A stretch of 64,000 nucleotides of DNA. Source: Oasisia sp. SBJ-2009 (taxonomy: Eukaryota > Annelida > Polychaeta > Sabellida > Siboglinidae). The position numbers and the translations under genes are program-made. Under the pieces are notes generated by a model. It was given only the letters and a program-made list of their open reading frames with translations, ran no database searches and was not told where the DNA came from. Positions 35,861 to 47,365 of the stretch are shown piece by piece; the first letter of the stretch is position 1, and every line of letters starts with the position of its first letter. The stretch lies in the NCBI GenBank assembly GCA_964017155.1, contig OZ024861.1, forward strand, positions 16,917,783 to 16,981,782, read 5' to 3'.

Positions 35861-35867
35861 ACATGCA

Positions 35868-35970
35868 TTGTGGTATTCCAGTGCGGGTCCAAGACGGCAC
35901 GTGTCCCTGTCTCGATACTAGCTGTGCCCGAGCAGTGGTGTGCTGTCCATTCTTTTCAAAGGACTTAGAC
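35868..35970 (+). repeat. Dispersed repeat, copy 3
   Basis: 'ccagtgcgggtccaagacggcacgtgt', 'cgatactagctg', 'gagcagtgg' as in copies at 10655 and 16335. Confidence 0.6.
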
Positions 35971-36200
35971 AGGTATCGGTTAGATTGTATTTATTGGATA
36001 CGAGTCTCCTTAGTCATTAAGACAACAGAAATATGTTTACATAGTGTTTGCGTTTGCCCTCATTAATCAGACATGTGCTTTTAATTGTGTTTGATTGGGA
36101 GCCAGAAAATAGTGTGTGTGTGTGTGTTTGTTTGTTTGTTTGTTTGTTTGTTTGTTTGCTTGTTTGTTTGTGAGTTTGTTTGTTTGTGTGTACGTGTCAT
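35971..36200 (+). repeat. Duplicated flank ending in (GTTT)n
   Basis: 35971-36110 aligns with 9395-9520 and 26075-26180 ('aggtatcggttagattgtattta', 'gagtctccttagtcatt'). 36112-36190 is GT followed by (GTTT)n. The (GT)n tract of the homologous copies has been partly replaced by a tetranucleotide repeat. Confidence 0.7.
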
Positions 36201-37053
36201 AAAAGTAACCATAAACCATCATATTGGAATTTAAAACATACGTCAAACAATTATGGTTGTTATACGATTTCTACCAACAATCGCTCGACTGAAAATGCGA
36301 AACTCTATTTACAATACCACCTGTAAAATACATGTACATACTTGTTGCTTACTGTTCCCCTAAACCACCTGAAGCTCAATGCATCAATCAATGTGGTATG
36401 AATCGACTTCAGTGTTTGCTCTTGTGTGGCATTATCGGAAATACAAATGTTTGGAGGCAACGATTTAAAATGGGTCTTAGATATGTTTGTAAAACGGACA
36501 CAGTTGGCAAATTCAAACATTGGTTTATTGATTTCAAAATTATGCCTTAGCATATTGAAAACTCCCAATCTGTTCACCCACCCCCAGCATCCAATATTGT
36601 TTTCAGGCGACGTTTTTAAAGATGTTATCTAGATATTCTGTATACCGGACGGCCAATTCAAATTACTAAAAACAAACAATCCATACTACGAACTCCCGTT
36701 CCCATTTTTAAAATGGCAGCTAAATCACTCTGGGACCAAATATAACAATAGCAACAAGGGTTTTTAGACTATATATAGTATTTAGATTATTTAAAAACCT
36801 GTTGCTAAGATTATACCAACAAAATATGACAAGATTAAATTATTTGACATTTACCGACGGAATATAAGATACGATTTCAACACGATGGAACGATACCTCG
36901 TCAAATGCATGCAAACCACCACACTACGATACACAGGATCCCTGATCAAAGGGACGGTGATTTAAAAAATTTTCTTTTTACAAAAGTTTTCCTCCGTAAT
37001 GACTTTATACTGAGAACATGTATTGTGTTCTTCAATTTGCTTGGTGTTGACAT
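36201..37053. other. Intergenic, no gene recognised
   Basis: 36250-36380 contains weak matches to the 10280-10320 region ('catacttgttgcttac.gttccccta'). 36880-37020 matches parts of 10500-10650 ('cacaggatccctgatcaaagggac'). Otherwise featureless. Confidence 0.45.
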
Positions 37054-38037
37054 TCATCGTTCGCGGATACAGGTGTAGATTGTACGGAACATGTGGAAGA
37101 CCTTTCGTCGTACAGACTTGAAGAGCAGCAAATACAGCAGACTGTTCACAAATGTGTTGCTTTCAAATACCCACATGCTAACGAAGCTAAACACATATGG
37201 AATATGATATGCAGTGAGAAAGCGCAGTACAATAAATGCAAAGATAGGAGTGTTGAGCACAAGCGACACCACACAAATGATGATCACATTGCATGAAGAC
37301 CGTATCGCGTGAACCGTAACGAAACCGGTCTTTCCGATGGAAATGTTACCATCTGCAAGGGACTGTTCGAGAGCAGAAATCTGCCGATGAGTGCGTAATG
37401 CCACGACGATTATGCGTACTCTTCCATACAAGATTAGTGAGACCGGAATAACCACGGCAATTACGAAATGTGCTACGTAACACGTCGCTAGATTTTCATT
37501 TTGAGGCATACGATGTGTGCACATCATTGTATTCCAAGTTATGTTCGCGTTAAAGTTACCGAGGGCAAGCAAGCAGCCAATAATCCAGTTCATGCCAATG
37601 ATGACGTAGCAGCATTTGCGAGTGAGAAGTTGTTCGACCCTAAAAGGTTTCAGAATGACGATCGTTTTGGAGATTGTCAGCCAGCACAGGCAGTACATTG
37701 AGTTGAAACCAAACCACCACATAGTAAAGGCGTATACGTTCGGAAGGAGACCAACCATTTCTGCGACTTCGGGAGTTGCCCGGGAGCACAGGGCGGCGCT
37801 GATGGGCATGAAGGTACACCCGGCAGCGAGGTCGGACACCGACAGCGAGAACATGAATAGGCTGGTGCGATCTTCTCGTAGCTGAGGGTATCGTGCGATC
37901 ACAATGATCACGAGCGAATTCATAATCACATTCAGTACGATTATTACGCAGATCACCGCCAATTTAGTATCATTCGCGATCAATATGCGAACGTATTCCT
38001 TGATAAATGACTGCGATTCGTTAGTGCAGTTATCCAT
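37054..38037 (-). CDS. Rhodopsin-like GPCR, intact, single exon (subfamily B)
   Basis: 327 residues. The N terminus (MDNCTNESQSF) differs from the others but still has two N-glycosylation sequons. TM1 VICVIIVLNVIMNSLVI, TM2 SVSDLAAG, ISK at the DRY position, ILKPFRVEQLL in loop 2, TM4 GMNWIIGC, TM5 VIPVSLILYG, TM6 NTPIFAFIV and TM7 NTFVNSLLYLLLF are all present. It is the only intact member on this strand. The upstream DNA is not the shared block of subfamily A, so its control may differ. The ligand is unknown. Confidence 0.9.
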   Translation of the reverse strand: MDNCTNESQSFIKEYVRILIANDTKLAVICVIIVLNVIMNSLVIIVIARYPQLREDRTSLFMFSLSVSDLAAGCTFMPISAALCSRATPEVAEMVGLLPNVYAFTMWWFGFNSMYCLCWLTISKTIVILKPFRVEQLLTRKCCYVIIGMNWIIGCLLALGNFNANITWNTMMCTHRMPQNENLATCYVAHFVIAVVIPVSLILYGRVRIIVVALRTHRQISALEQSLADGNISIGKTGFVTVHAIRSSCNVIIICVVSLVLNTPIFAFIVLRFLTAYHIPYVFSFVSMWVFESNTFVNSLLYLLLFKSVRRKVFHMFRTIYTCIRER

Positions 38038-38040
38038 GGC

Positions 38041-39179
38041 GCAGATCGTTTGTTACTGTGTATGACACTGTCAGTCCTGCCTGGTCAGTTCTAAATATCT
38101 TTCCGTATGTGAGGATGGATAGTGCTGAGAATGTTCTTACAACAGACACATTGGTCAACTGCGCCTTGCAAAGATGCACGATAACGACCGATTACACGGA
38201 ATAACCGATTTTACTTCTCGGATGATCGCCATTTGATCTCAATGACGGACGTAACTTCTGTGCTGCCTCCTTCGTCTTCGTTGTCCATGAATGTCATATG
38301 CAAGTTGCACGAGCTTACTTAACATCTGTTCACGTAGATTCATAACAATCACGAAATGTTAATTTATCCTATAAAGAAGACCCAGCTGACAATCCGACTG
38401 TGCACTGCCTGGTCATAAGTATTGCAGTCTACAACGTATACGCATATGTTGATTTCGAATTCTTCAGCCATACGAAGCCACGTTTAGCTAAACACAGTCC
38501 GCCGGAGTCTGTCTTCTAAGCAGATTAACATACAACCGAAGCCAGACCTTTCAAACTGTCGGTATTTAAATGGAGATATTATATAATCAATACTCAAGTA
38601 TGACAATTCGGTTTTATTTATAGTTCGTCATTGGTTGCTTCCATTCCACCATGTAATCATCCTCCTGCAAATAGCACCGCTGATGGCAATGTCTTAATAA
38701 CATGAGAAACAATATTCCGGTATTATGATGAGTTCATTTCCACGACAATGAGCAACAGATGATGAAAGGCGTAATATATCCAAGAAAAATAATGAAAGTA
38801 GCCCATTGTGCAGAATTGCATATCTAGAATTCAGATGCTCGCAGTGGAGAGTGATGTCTTGTGGCGACGTAAAGATTCAGAGGAAATGTTCAGACATACT
38901 TCTTTGTTCGTATTCCACGTTCCTAGACAAATGGTCGGAGCATGCGAATCTGTACATGTATGGTACGTTGGCCGATCAATCTCGACCACTAAATAACGGT
39001 TGGTTTATTGTTGGAAAAAACAGAAGAACGAAACACAAGAACAAACATAATATCAACAACAACAAATATTAATGATAATAATTTAATCACAAATAAGTTG
39101 AGAACTAAAACCAAAAACAAAAAACGAATAGAGGAATAGAAGGAAAAGTTACTTGGCTTAATGTTCTGTGTTGAGATGC
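38041..39179 (-). other. Upstream region of receptor 37054, unassigned
   Basis: It has no copy of the shared upstream block apart from short words. No gene recognised in an open frame at 38806-39072. Confidence 0.45.
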
Positions 39180-39456
39180 ATTTACAATATTTCTAATTTA
39201 GTGAAGTGTTATGTATATTGCATTAGTAATATATGTGTATCAAGAATGTTGTATTACCAATTTTCGTCAAAACGCAAAAGTCGTTTCTTTACAATCGTAT
39301 ATTCAGTGAGATAATTATTTATTAGCAAAACAGCAGTGCTAGTTGTAACAAGGATAAGTTGTAACAGAGGGTTTGCAGATAAAACTGCTATTGTAAATTA
39401 ATCAGCAAGGCGACACCGATAGATTTTAGCATATAACATGTAATTTCACGTGGATC
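39180..39456 (+). repeat. Ancestral unit U2, left flank of the nested insertions
   Basis: Aligned with 26770-27045 ('ttagtgaagtgttatgtatattgcattagtaat', 'cagcaaggcgacaccgatagat'). It ends at GGATC where a LINE is inserted. Confidence 0.8.
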
Positions 39457-39485
39457 GTAATAATCATAATCGTCACATTTCTATA

Positions 39486-41152
39486 TAGTCTAGTTGCCAG
39501 ATAACGAACCTAGAAATTGTAATAACTGTAAGGTTTTTTGATTGATATGTATTCACATGGGTGTCTGGAAGATTTTGAGCTTTGTTGGCACTGGGCCAAC
39601 TTTGGGGAACTGTTTTTATTAGCTAATTAGCATAATTAGCATTGTTAGCGCTAGTTAAGCTTGATCCAAGTATAACGTTTGAACTAATAGGCCTAGAATC
39701 ATGTGCAATAGCACTTTTCTATATCAGTTTGACTCGAGGAATTCATATCTGATATTATTTTCGTGATTAAAGGTCAAGGTCAATGTATAAAATCAAGGTC
39801 AAGGTAATTTTGGCTCAACATTGTTGAAATTTACTTAACTTTCTCACTTCGCGTAACTGACAATGAAACAGACAATTTATGGTTTTATTTATAGTTAATT
39901 TTATTAAACATAGAAACACTAGCCTGTGGCTAATATAACCAAATGTAAACATTCATAGTCAAACCAAATTAGCATAGATAGCTGTGAGCACACATACTAT
40001 CTATCCAATACTGAGTGTTGTTCTTATAACTCATCCCGATCTACACAATCATCATCATTGTCATGGTCATGCTGGTCGTCGTTTTTCTCCATCTCCTCTT
40101 TCTTCGTAAATGGATTGCAGCATTCATCACCTGCTGTGCAGATGCAGTAGATTGTGCAGCTGAGTTTTTCACGGTAACAGCTACAATTGCCTTCCTTGCA
40201 TGCCTTGTCCTTCGCTCGACAGAGGCAGCTAATGATGTTCATTAGAAGCGGTGGTCCTGGTGGACCACTGTCAATGCTGGGGCAAGTTATCCCATCGTCT
40301 ATTTTACAACCATAGTCTGCGATGGAGACATCTGGAGGTCCCTGTTGGTCAGCTGCCTTCCAAAGCAACATCTGCAGGTGAGCACGTCGCACGTGTAGGT
40401 AAAGGTTTGTGTCTGTCCGTCGGAGGCAGTAACATGATGCGCAGTGGCTTCGCCTGTTTGCGGGTGTACATATTGTAGCGAGCTTGAGTCACCGAGGTGC
40501 TCGTGGGTTGTCCATACAGTGCCGCAAAGAAATGCTGTCCAACTGCCATGAGGTCCACGTGAGTGGCACTCTCCTCACCCAGTACGTCGAATAGCCCTGG
40601 AAAGTTGCCTGCTTTCAGTGTCTTCAGAACAGAAGCCTTGCCTTTGCCGAAGGGGTAGGAATCAGTATCACAGCCGCTTAATACATGGGCTCCAAGTAGC
40701 TGTGAGCACACTGTGTCTCCTAAGTTGGCACATGTGGCGTTGATGTCAAGGACAACACCATCCCACCTCTCCATTTGCACAGAAACACGAACCTGGAGGT
40801 CATAGCGCCACGTCCAGTACATCAGCAGCACGAAAATGTCGCTGTCGCTGCTGAAGATTCTAACCACCTGACGACCAGCATCGGCGGCTTGAAACAGATA
40901 GCTGATGATGGTGATGTCAGCTTCATCGTGCAAGAAGACACCATCATACCTGCTCTCAACTGACACCCCACACCCCAGGTTGAACGTGCTGAGAAGACGT
41001 GACTGGCCAAGCTTGTTGTGTTTGTTCTTCATCACTGCCTCACGACTTGGCAGAGGGCTGTTGAGGTCCAGGTTGAATGTATTGGAGCCAACACCAGCTC
41101 GCCGCTGCCTCTCATGGTCCTTAGCCGATATTTCGGTGTAACGGTCAAACAC
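39486..41152 (-). repeat. Left inverted arm
   Basis: Reverse complement of 42322-43997 with few substitutions, a short gap near 39500 and a 4-bp insertion near 40400. Confidence 0.92.
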
Positions 41153-41197
41153 GGTTCCTTCCATTCTCCTACAATCCTTCCTGAAGACTCGCTTCAA
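40024..41197 (-). pseudogene. Inverted 3'-half copy of the PIN/Cys-rich gene
   Basis: The minus-strand frame 41197-40349 encodes FDRYTEISAKDHERQ, HDEADITIISYLF, SDSDIFVLLMYW and GAHVLSGCDTDSYPFGKGK. A 4-bp insertion ('caga') relative to the other arm shifts it to the frame 40392-40024, which encodes RRAHLQMLLWKAAD and the Cys-rich tail (CLCRAKDKACKEGNCSC). Here Gly is encoded at the position where the right arm has its third stop. There is no promoter end or N-terminal half. Confidence 0.85.
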
Positions 41198-43446
41198 GAC
41201 GTGGGAGAAAATATGTGAATACGTGGAGAGGGCATGGCTTTATCCAACTGGTCGTCAATGGGTAGACAACCTCATAACCCCAACCTTGCTCGCCCACTAG
41301 TTGATCCGCTCCGAGAGAGAGGGGGATTGACATATACAGCAGCTTCTGTCTCAACCGTCTGTTACCTTACTTTTTCATCGCTGGACACCACAACTATGCA
41401 AGGTACCTCTCGTGGCACTGCTTCGAGATGTCAGTGCTCCTGCCTGCCGAGGCCAAGGACGACCTTCTCTCCGGTGCATTTGTCTGCTGGCACAAGGCAG
41501 GCAGCTGGAACGCTCTCTCTGCCGATCAGTTCGGGGAGCAGATGGCAATAAAGATCGGCAAAGGTGGCCTAAATGGTATCACGCTATCCTCAACACAAGT
41601 AGCAGAATGGATTAACTCTTTCCCAATATCTGCATATGTTTCTGACACGCTTAACCATCGCTACTCTCCAGATCTGTCAAGCAGTTCCAGCGAGACCCCA
41701 CACAAGGAGGAAGGTGTGAAGAGATGTAATGTTGATGAAGATGACCGCCAGCGTATCAGTACAGAACTTGGAAAATTTTCCCACCCCCTCGATACAGAGA
41801 GTGATGTCCTCTACAACATCCATAATGGACAAGTGGCTCCAACGATAGTCAATGTTTCAGACGCCTTGGCATTTGGTGGGACGATGGCAACTGCATTCCA
41901 AAACTGACTCCCAACCGGATTCCATGCAAAGCTCAGTTCGCCAGTGAATACTATTGAACATCTGAAACGAGGTGTCAAAATTGGTGACAAGGTCGTGTTC
42001 GACCTAGAGTCCATATTTCTCCGTCTTCTGGTAGTCGGTCAACAGCGCGAGATGGAACTCCTGCCAATATTTGGGTATGAGCTATGTGCTGTCCCTCCAT
42101 CACTTATGGATGAGTATGGTTGCCTCCGGAGAGGGAACAAGGCGATACTAGTTCACAAGCTTGGAGTAAAGCATCACAAGGCTCCACGCCCTGATGTCAT
42201 CATCGTGGACGCTCAGCAACTCTGATATCACGTGGTCTGGCCCTGTGACGGAAGTGTGGATGTGCTGGCGGAGTCACTGAAAGCGCGGCTTGCATTGTGT
42301 GCTGCTCCAGAGAAAATCCTAGTGTTTGACCGTTACACCGAAATATCGGCTAAGGACCATGAGAGGCAGCGGCGAGTTGGTGTTGGCTCCAATACATTCA
42401 ACCTGGACCTCAACAGCCCTCTGCCAAGTCGTGAGGCAGTGATGAAGAACAAACACAACAAGCTTGGCCAGTCACGTCTTCTCAGCACGTTCAACCTGGG
42501 GTGTGGGGTATCAGTTGAGAGCAGGGATGATGGCGTCTTCTTGCACGATGAAGCTGACATCACCATCATCAGCTATCTGTTTCAAGCCGCCGATGCTGGT
42601 CGTCAGGTGGTTAGAATCCTCAGCGATGACAGCGACATTTTCGTGCTGCTGGTGTACTGGACGTGGCGCTATAACCTTCAGGTTCGTGTTTCTGTGCAAA
42701 TGGAGAAGTGGGATGGTGTTGTCCTTGACATCAACGCCACATGTGCCAACTTAGGAGACACAGTGTGCTCACAGCTACTTGGAGCTCATGTATTAAGCGG
42801 CTGTGATACTGATTCCTACCCCTTCGGCAAAGGCAAGGCTTCTGTTCTGAAGACACTGAAAGCAGGCAACTTTCCAGGGCTATTCGACGTACTGGGTGAG
42901 GAGAGTGCCACTCACGTGGACCGCATTGCAGTTGGACAGCATTTCTTTGCGGCACTGTATGGACAACCCACGGGCACCTCGATGACTCAAGCTCGCTACA
43001 ATATGTACACCCGCAAACAGGCGAAGCCACTGCGCATCATGTTACTGCCTCCGACGGACACAAACCTTTATATCCACGTGAGACGTGCTCACCTGCAGAT
43101 GTTGCTTTGGAAGGCAGCTGACCAACAGGGACCTCCAGATGTCTACATCGCAGACTATGGTTGTAAAATAGACGATGGGATAACTTGCCCCAGCACTGAC
43201 AGTGGTCCACCATGACCACCGCTTCTAATGAACATCATTAGCTGCCGCTGTCGAGCGAAGGACAAGGCATGCAAGGAAGGCAATTGTAGCTATTACCGTG
43301 AAAAACTCAGCTGCACAATCTACTGCATCTGCACAGCAGGTGATGAATGCTGCAACCCATTTACGAAGAAAGAGGAGATGGAGAAGAACGATGACCAGCA
43401 TGACCATGACTATGATGATGATTGTGTAGATCGTGATGAGTCATAA
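41180..43446 (+). pseudogene. PIN-like nuclease domain protein with Cys-rich (CXC-like) tail
   Basis: From 41335 to 43446 one frame is continuous except for TGA codons at 41905, 42223 and 43213. Upstream, TWEKICEYVERAW (about 41197-41235) is in a second frame. Landmarks in order: LPYFFIAGHHNYARYLSW, then GGLNGITLSSTQV, FDRYTEISAKDHERQ, HDEADITIISYLF, DDSDIFVLLVYW, LLGAHVLSGCDTDS with GKGKA, VRRAHLQMLLWKAA and a Cys-rich end CRCRAKDKACKEGNCS...CCNPFTKKEE. The acidic motifs (HDEAD, DDSD, GCDTD) are those of PIN/FEN-like metal-dependent nucleases, and the tail resembles a tesmin-type CXC zinc module. This multi-copy family in animal genomes has no established function, to my knowledge; nuclease activity is inferred. 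This copy is broken. Confidence 0.8.
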
Positions 43447-43997
43447 GAACAACACTCAGTATTGGATAGATAGTATGTGTGCTCACAGCTATCTATGCTA
43501 ATTTGGTTTGACTATGAATGTTTACATTTGGTTATATTAGCCATAGGCTAGTGTGTCTATGTTTAATAAAATTAACTATAAATAAAACCATTAATTGTCT
43601 GTTTCATTGTCAGTTACGCGAAGTGGGGAAGTTAAGTAAATTTCAACAATTTTGAGCCAAAATGACCTTGACCTTGATTTTATACATTGACCTTGACCTT
43701 TAATCACGAAAATAATATCAGATATGAATTCCTCGAGTCAAACTGATATAGAAAAGTGCTATTGCACATGATTCTAGGACTATTAGTTCAAACGTTATAC
43801 TTGGATCAAACTTAACTAGCGCTAACAATGCTAATTATGCTAATTAGCTAATAAAAACAGTTCCCCAAAGTTGGCCCAGTGCCAACAAAGCTCAAAATCT
43901 TCCAGACACCCATGTGAATACATATCAATCAAAAAACCTTACAGTTATTACAATTTCTAGGTTCACCATTGAAAGGATACAGCTGGCAACTAGACTA
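42322..43997 (+). repeat. Right inverted arm
   Basis: It contains the gene's 3' half (42322-43446) and about 550 bp of 3' flank with 'tgaccttgaccttgatttt'. It pairs with 39486-41152. Confidence 0.92.
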
Positions 43998-44022
43998 ATA
44001 GCGCTGTTCCAACGTTCGTTGC

Positions 44023-45950
44023 TCACAGCGCTGTACAGAATGTTCTTGCAAATAAATAAGTCTTTAATTTAAGTTTAAATGCAGCAGTGGTCACAGATGA
44101 CAATGTCAGATGATGTTGTAGTGCATTCCATAGGCTTGGGGCTGCCACGCTGAAATCCCTGTCACCCCAGTGACGCCTTGTGCGTGGCACACACAATACA
44201 CAGTGTTCGCTGGAACGCAGCGACCTAACCGGCTGGCGTCGGCTTACACAGTGTCCACTGTAGTCGGGCGCTTGGCCATTCGGTGCTCGGTGAGTGAGTA
44301 GCAGGATCTTGAACTCAACTCGCACCGCTATCGGCAGCCAGTGCAACTTCTTTAGCAATGGTGTAGCATGGCTATATCTCATAGCGCCGTCGATCAAGCG
44401 GGCTGCCCAGTTCTGTATTTTCTGAAGCCGTTGCGTTTGCTTCAGAGGCAGTCGATAGAGCAGTGCATAGCCAATATCCAGTCTGCTTGTGACAAATGCA
44501 TGAACAACTTGCTCTGTCGCTGCTGCTGTCAGATACCGTCTGATCCTCGAGATGTTGCGGAGGTGGAATATGGCTGACTTGCATACAGCAGTCACGTGGG
44601 ACTCCATCGTCATCTCAGCATCAAACTGCACACCGATATTTCGAACACAGTCAGTCACCCTAACCACACAGTCACCAACACGTAACGATTGCAGCGTGAT
44701 TTTCTTCAGCTGTTGAGCTGAACCGTATACGATTACCTCCGTTTTTGAATTGTTCAATTTCAAGGAGTTTGTCTTCATCCAACTCCTGATTTCTGTAACA
44801 TATTTTTCAATGCTCTCAACAGCCGCGTCAATGTTCTCCTGCCGGGGTTTAACTGCGATGTAAATTTGCGTGTCGTCAGCATAAAAGTGCGACAGCAAGT
44901 TGTTGTTCCGAATGATTTTCGATACTGGTGCTGCATAGATAGAAAACAACTGCGGACCAAGTACGGAACCTGGAGGAACCCCACACGTAAGGGGGCGAGC
45001 AGGTGACGTAGAACCATTAATGTGGACTGCTTGAACTCTGTCACTCATATACGATTTAAACCACTTAAGTGCAGGTTGGCCCACTCCAACATCATGTGTC
45101 AGTCTTTGCAACATGACATTGTGGTCCACAGTACCAAATGCAGCCGACAAGTCCAGTAGTAACATGATGACAATGTTCTGATTGTCTATTGCACGCAGGA
45201 TGTCATTCTGAACACAAGGGCCGTCTCGACGATGTGGTTTGGCACGCAGACTGGTTGGGCACGCAGAGATTACCCTCAGACATGTGAGCCGACAGTCTCG
45301 CGGTAACAACACGCTCTATTGTCTTCGACAAGTATGGCATATTTGACACAGGTCTGTAGTTGTTCAAGATGTCCTTATCTAGGCCTGGCTTCTTGATAAT
45401 AGGTCGTACATGTGCTCTCTTCAAGTGAGAAGGCATTACTCCTGTTCTCAGAGACATGTTAACAATGGTGGTGAGAACAGGTATAATGTCATGCGCACAA
45501 TCTCTAAGCAGCCATGTCGGTATGGGATCAAGTTCACATGATTTAACCGGCGATGACTTCAACAGTATTCCGATTTCATTTTCAGTGGCTGGCTCAAATG
45601 CATTCAGTAAGCATGTTTGAGATTCACCATCAGTGTAGATGTCTACTTGGAGTAAATTCACACCGGATTTTCGAGAATTGTTTTAACTGCTCTGCAAGCG
45701 CATCGAATGAATCACATGTCGGAAGTGGAGTGTCATGATCGGTATGTAGGAGCTTGGCGACAATCTTGAACAGCTTTTTCTGGTCACCAGATGCATCAGC
45801 GATTTGACTCGTGTGGTATTCCCATTATTTCGCACGGTGTATGAATGACGTAACAAGCTGAAGGCAGTAAGCCAGCGTGTCACATTCTAGTCCGCTTGTT
45901 CTCCATCTTCGTTCCAGCCGGCGTCTCAAACACTTAGTTGCTCGTATGCC
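44023..45950 (-). pseudogene. CR1/L2-like reverse transcriptase, frameshifted
   Basis: Reading from the right: an N-terminal linker (PHTPWYNDGI, then about 45880-45683 in another frame), then SSPVKSCELDPIPTWLL, VRPIIKKPGLD and NNYRPVSNMPYLSKTIERVV in the frame 45661-45203. After a frameshift between 45203 and 45312 come VIMLLLDLSAAFGTVDH, CGVPPGSVLGPQLFSIY, HFYADDTQIYIA and the thumb and C-terminal domain to 44023. The palm Asp residues and YADD box are present. At least two frameshifts make it inactive. Confidence 0.85.
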
Positions 45951-46002
45951 GTCGTTATACCACGGTGTGTGTGGTCGTACAGTCACTGTGCGTGTTGTTA
46001 AT

Positions 46003-46083
46003 GATCCGCCAACACGCCATCGGTTTACGCCATTTTATAGAAAAAATATACTATTATCGACGTTCTCTATATGTAAAAGTTAA

Positions 46084-46155
<72 letters not shown>

Positions 46156-46173
46156 CATGTCTTATCTACTTAA
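46003..46173 (+). repeat. U2 fragment between the two large insertions
   Basis: 'gatccgccaacacgccatcg', 'actattatcgacgttctctatatg', an (AT)n tract (46084-46152) and 'ttcatgtcttatctacttaa' correspond to 27041-27203 in U1. It ends in the TTAA that is duplicated at 57693-57696. Confidence 0.85.
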
Positions 46174-47365
46174 AGGTACTTCCTCCACTCGTTTGCTAAT
46201 CGCCAAACTGGTTCTTTTGTCACCAAATGTGTAAAGTGTTAATAGTTTAACTAGTATGCATAGTCAGAAATTTTTTAGAATGCGTATTTGTCATTTTTTT
46301 ATCATGAAAAAAGAATCGCCGTTACACCGGGTATAACTGTCGAAACAACCAGCATCTGCCGTCGTCCTATGCTTTTTTTGTCACGTGGTTTATACGAGAC
46401 CAAAACATCCAGGCAAGCTTACGCAAACATCAACAACCGGGAAGAGCGAGCACGTGCTTCGGAGATAGGTCGAGTGGAAGGTACGTAATAACTACGTATT
46501 ATAGTCACGATTGATAATATAAAGATGTACGATGGATAATGGAATATTAATTCATCATGAATTAGTCAATATTAATAATAATTGCGAGTTATGTGCCAGT
46601 CATGGCGATCATTTACTTTCTGACGTAGGGCTAAGCTAAGCATGAAAACGGCCCCTAAATCTTAGTGTTACAGCCGCCAAACACATGTTTGATACACCTT
46701 AGCCCCAGATATTACCCGTACACTGCTGGCAATCGTCGCCCGTCGTAACAATACCGATATTACGGTGATCACAGTACGAGCTACACTTCACTTCGTCCTG
46801 CCGTCGGCGGCGATGATGTCGAGTTGCCACGGAGTTTTGCGCGATTTTTTTTCTTTTTTTCTCAATAATATGGTTTAATTTTGTAACCCTATGTGTGTTG
46901 TTGTATACAACATATGTGAGGAGACGTTTGGCGGCTGTATGTTGTTAGATAAGAAAATGAAAGATCGCCCTGTTCATTAACATTGGGTCATCACTTGTAC
47001 TGGCGGCCTGTGTAATTACCACTGCGTCGGTAGTAGTGAATATGTAATCACATATCAAGTGTGCGCGTGTTAAAATGTTGAACATTTTAGTTACGATATT
47101 TTGTATTAATGCAATTATGTAGCTTTGTATTTTAATTATGCAAACATTTCAAGTAGTGTTATACAACTACCAGCATGCCTATATGTAATGTTTAAATTGG
47201 CTTCCAGTGAACACTTTCAAATGACAAAGTTTAGATGTTCATGTGTAATAATCCAAATGTGTGAGTTGTCATAACAACTGAGAAAGTATTTGTGGAATAT
47301 GCAGTACTAAATTATTGTTTAGTGAACATGTTATTAAGTTCATCCATGCCTTTTTATGTAAACAG

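Larger units (their letters stand above)
39486..43997. mobile_element. 4.5-kb element with 1.67-kb inverted arms and a PIN/Cys-rich gene
   Basis: The left arm 39486-41152 and right arm 42322-43997 are near-identical inverted copies; the ends read TAGTCTAGTTGCCAG. The left arm lacks about 13 bp near its tip. The unique centre (41153-42321) holds the 5' half of a gene whose 3' half lies in the right arm; the left arm repeats that 3' half backwards. The flanks share ATA (or TA) as a possible target duplication. It lies in the 3' UTR of the CR1-like LINE. It may be a genuine long-TIR transposon or an inverted duplication of one end of an older element. Confidence 0.8.
39457..46002 (-). mobile_element. 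CR1/L2-like non-LTR retrotransposon carrying a nested element
   Basis: U1 (27041-27060, 'ggatccgccgacac') is the uninterrupted site. Here 'ggatc' precedes 39457 and 'gatccgccaacac' follows 46002, giving a GATC target duplication. The LINE is in two pieces, 43998-46002 (coding) and 39457-39485 (3' tail, '...gattatgattattac' on the minus strand), because a 4.5-kb element sits in its 3' UTR. The 5' end is truncated upstream of the RT domain. Confidence 0.8.

Noticed and set aside
36112..36190. CRISPR-like or coding repeat
   Set aside because: It is a plain (GTTT)n simple repeat; the genome is animal.
38806..39072. Small gene upstream of receptor 37054
   Set aside because: 88 codons with no recognisable domain, ending in an Asn/Lys low-complexity run; no copy elsewhere.
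40349..41197. Minus-strand frame as an independent gene
   Set aside because: It is the inverted duplicate of the 3' half of the gene at 41180-43446 and lacks the N-terminal half.
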